A DNA stretch of 5,705 nt from RGIG1934 sp964492545 (lineage in GTDB: Bacteria > Bacillota > Clostridia > Lachnospirales > Lachnospiraceae): assembly GCA_964492545.1 (NCBI GenBank), contig CAZBKO010000125.1, positions 1 through 5,705 on the forward strand, in the 5' to 3' direction. Within the stretch, counting starts at the first letter, position 1, and the number at the start of each line of letters is the position of its first letter. Below the pieces are notes generated by a model. That model did no database searches. It had not been told where the DNA came from and saw only the letters and a list, made by a program, of their open reading frames with translations. Positions 5,575-5,705 of the stretch are shown here, piece after piece. A program made the position numbers and the translations under genes.

Positions 5575-5705
5575 ACTAAAAAAAGATGCTTTTGTGAATA
5601 ATTAACAACAACTATTTTTTCCTATAGTAATATCTCCTAATTCTTTGTTAATAAAAGTTAGAGTATAATTATTATTGGCAAGATTAGTAAAAAAATAAGG
5701 GAAGA
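5575..5705. other. AT-rich right edge; possible start of a divergent plus-strand unit
   Basis: No reading frame is supported. On the plus strand there is TATAAT (5664-5669) with only a weak -35 candidate (TTCTTT, 5641-5646, 17-bp gap). A purine-rich AAGGGAAGA at the last bases could be a ribosome binding site for a gene starting just outside the window. Both are weak signals in AT-rich sequence. Confidence 0.25.

Noticed and set aside
5653..5681. Second minus-strand promoter using TTGCCA (5676-5681)
   Set aside because: No -10-like hexamer occurs at 16-18 bp; the nearest TATACT is only 8 bp away.

Overview
The window looks like a low-GC Gram-positive gut bacterium of the class Clostridia, most likely a Lachnospiraceae relative (Roseburia, Eubacterium, Butyrivibrio or Lachnospira type). 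The reasons are AT-rich intergenic DNA, strong purine-rich ribosome binding sites, sigma-A-type promoters, U-tailed hairpin terminators, and exported proteins that end in a TGD-type sorting signal. This placement is inference from style. No rRNA or marker gene is present. All four protein genes read on the minus strand.

Left half (1-2691): a two-gene operon. A metal-dependent amidohydrolase (1408-2601) comes first and overlaps by 20 bp the start of a large Xaa-Pro aminopeptidase (aminopeptidase P, M24B) that runs off the left edge. Upstream of the amidohydrolase is a putative weak promoter. Its -10 box and start point are overlapped by an inverted repeat that matches the GntR-type operator at 16 of 18 positions. 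These two genes look like an intracellular peptide or amide salvage unit.

Right half (2661-5705): two separately transcribed genes for secreted, wall- or membrane-anchored proteins with no catalytic domain. The 219-residue protein (2720-3379) has one X25/SusE-F-like carbohydrate-binding domain. The 570-residue protein (3728-5440) has an unrecognised N-terminal beta-rich domain, a helical spacer and two CBM26-like starch-binding modules. Each gene has its own promoter and its own terminator. The two share similar signal peptides, Thr/Glu/Ala-rich linkers containing EDTT, and a TGD plus transmembrane plus Lys/Arg tail.

The most interesting signal lies in the control regions of these two surface genes. 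Both carry TTGC-type -35 boxes, exact TATAAT -10 boxes at 17-bp spacing, a gaplessly alignable upstream dyad, a nearly identical segment from the -10 through the start of the transcript, a predicted hairpin at the extreme 5' end of the mRNA, and a near-identical ribosome-binding segment. This suggests a two-component, co-regulated, non-catalytic starch-capture system on the cell surface, a possible Gram-positive functional parallel to SusE/SusF. The function is inferred from domain resemblance, not shown.
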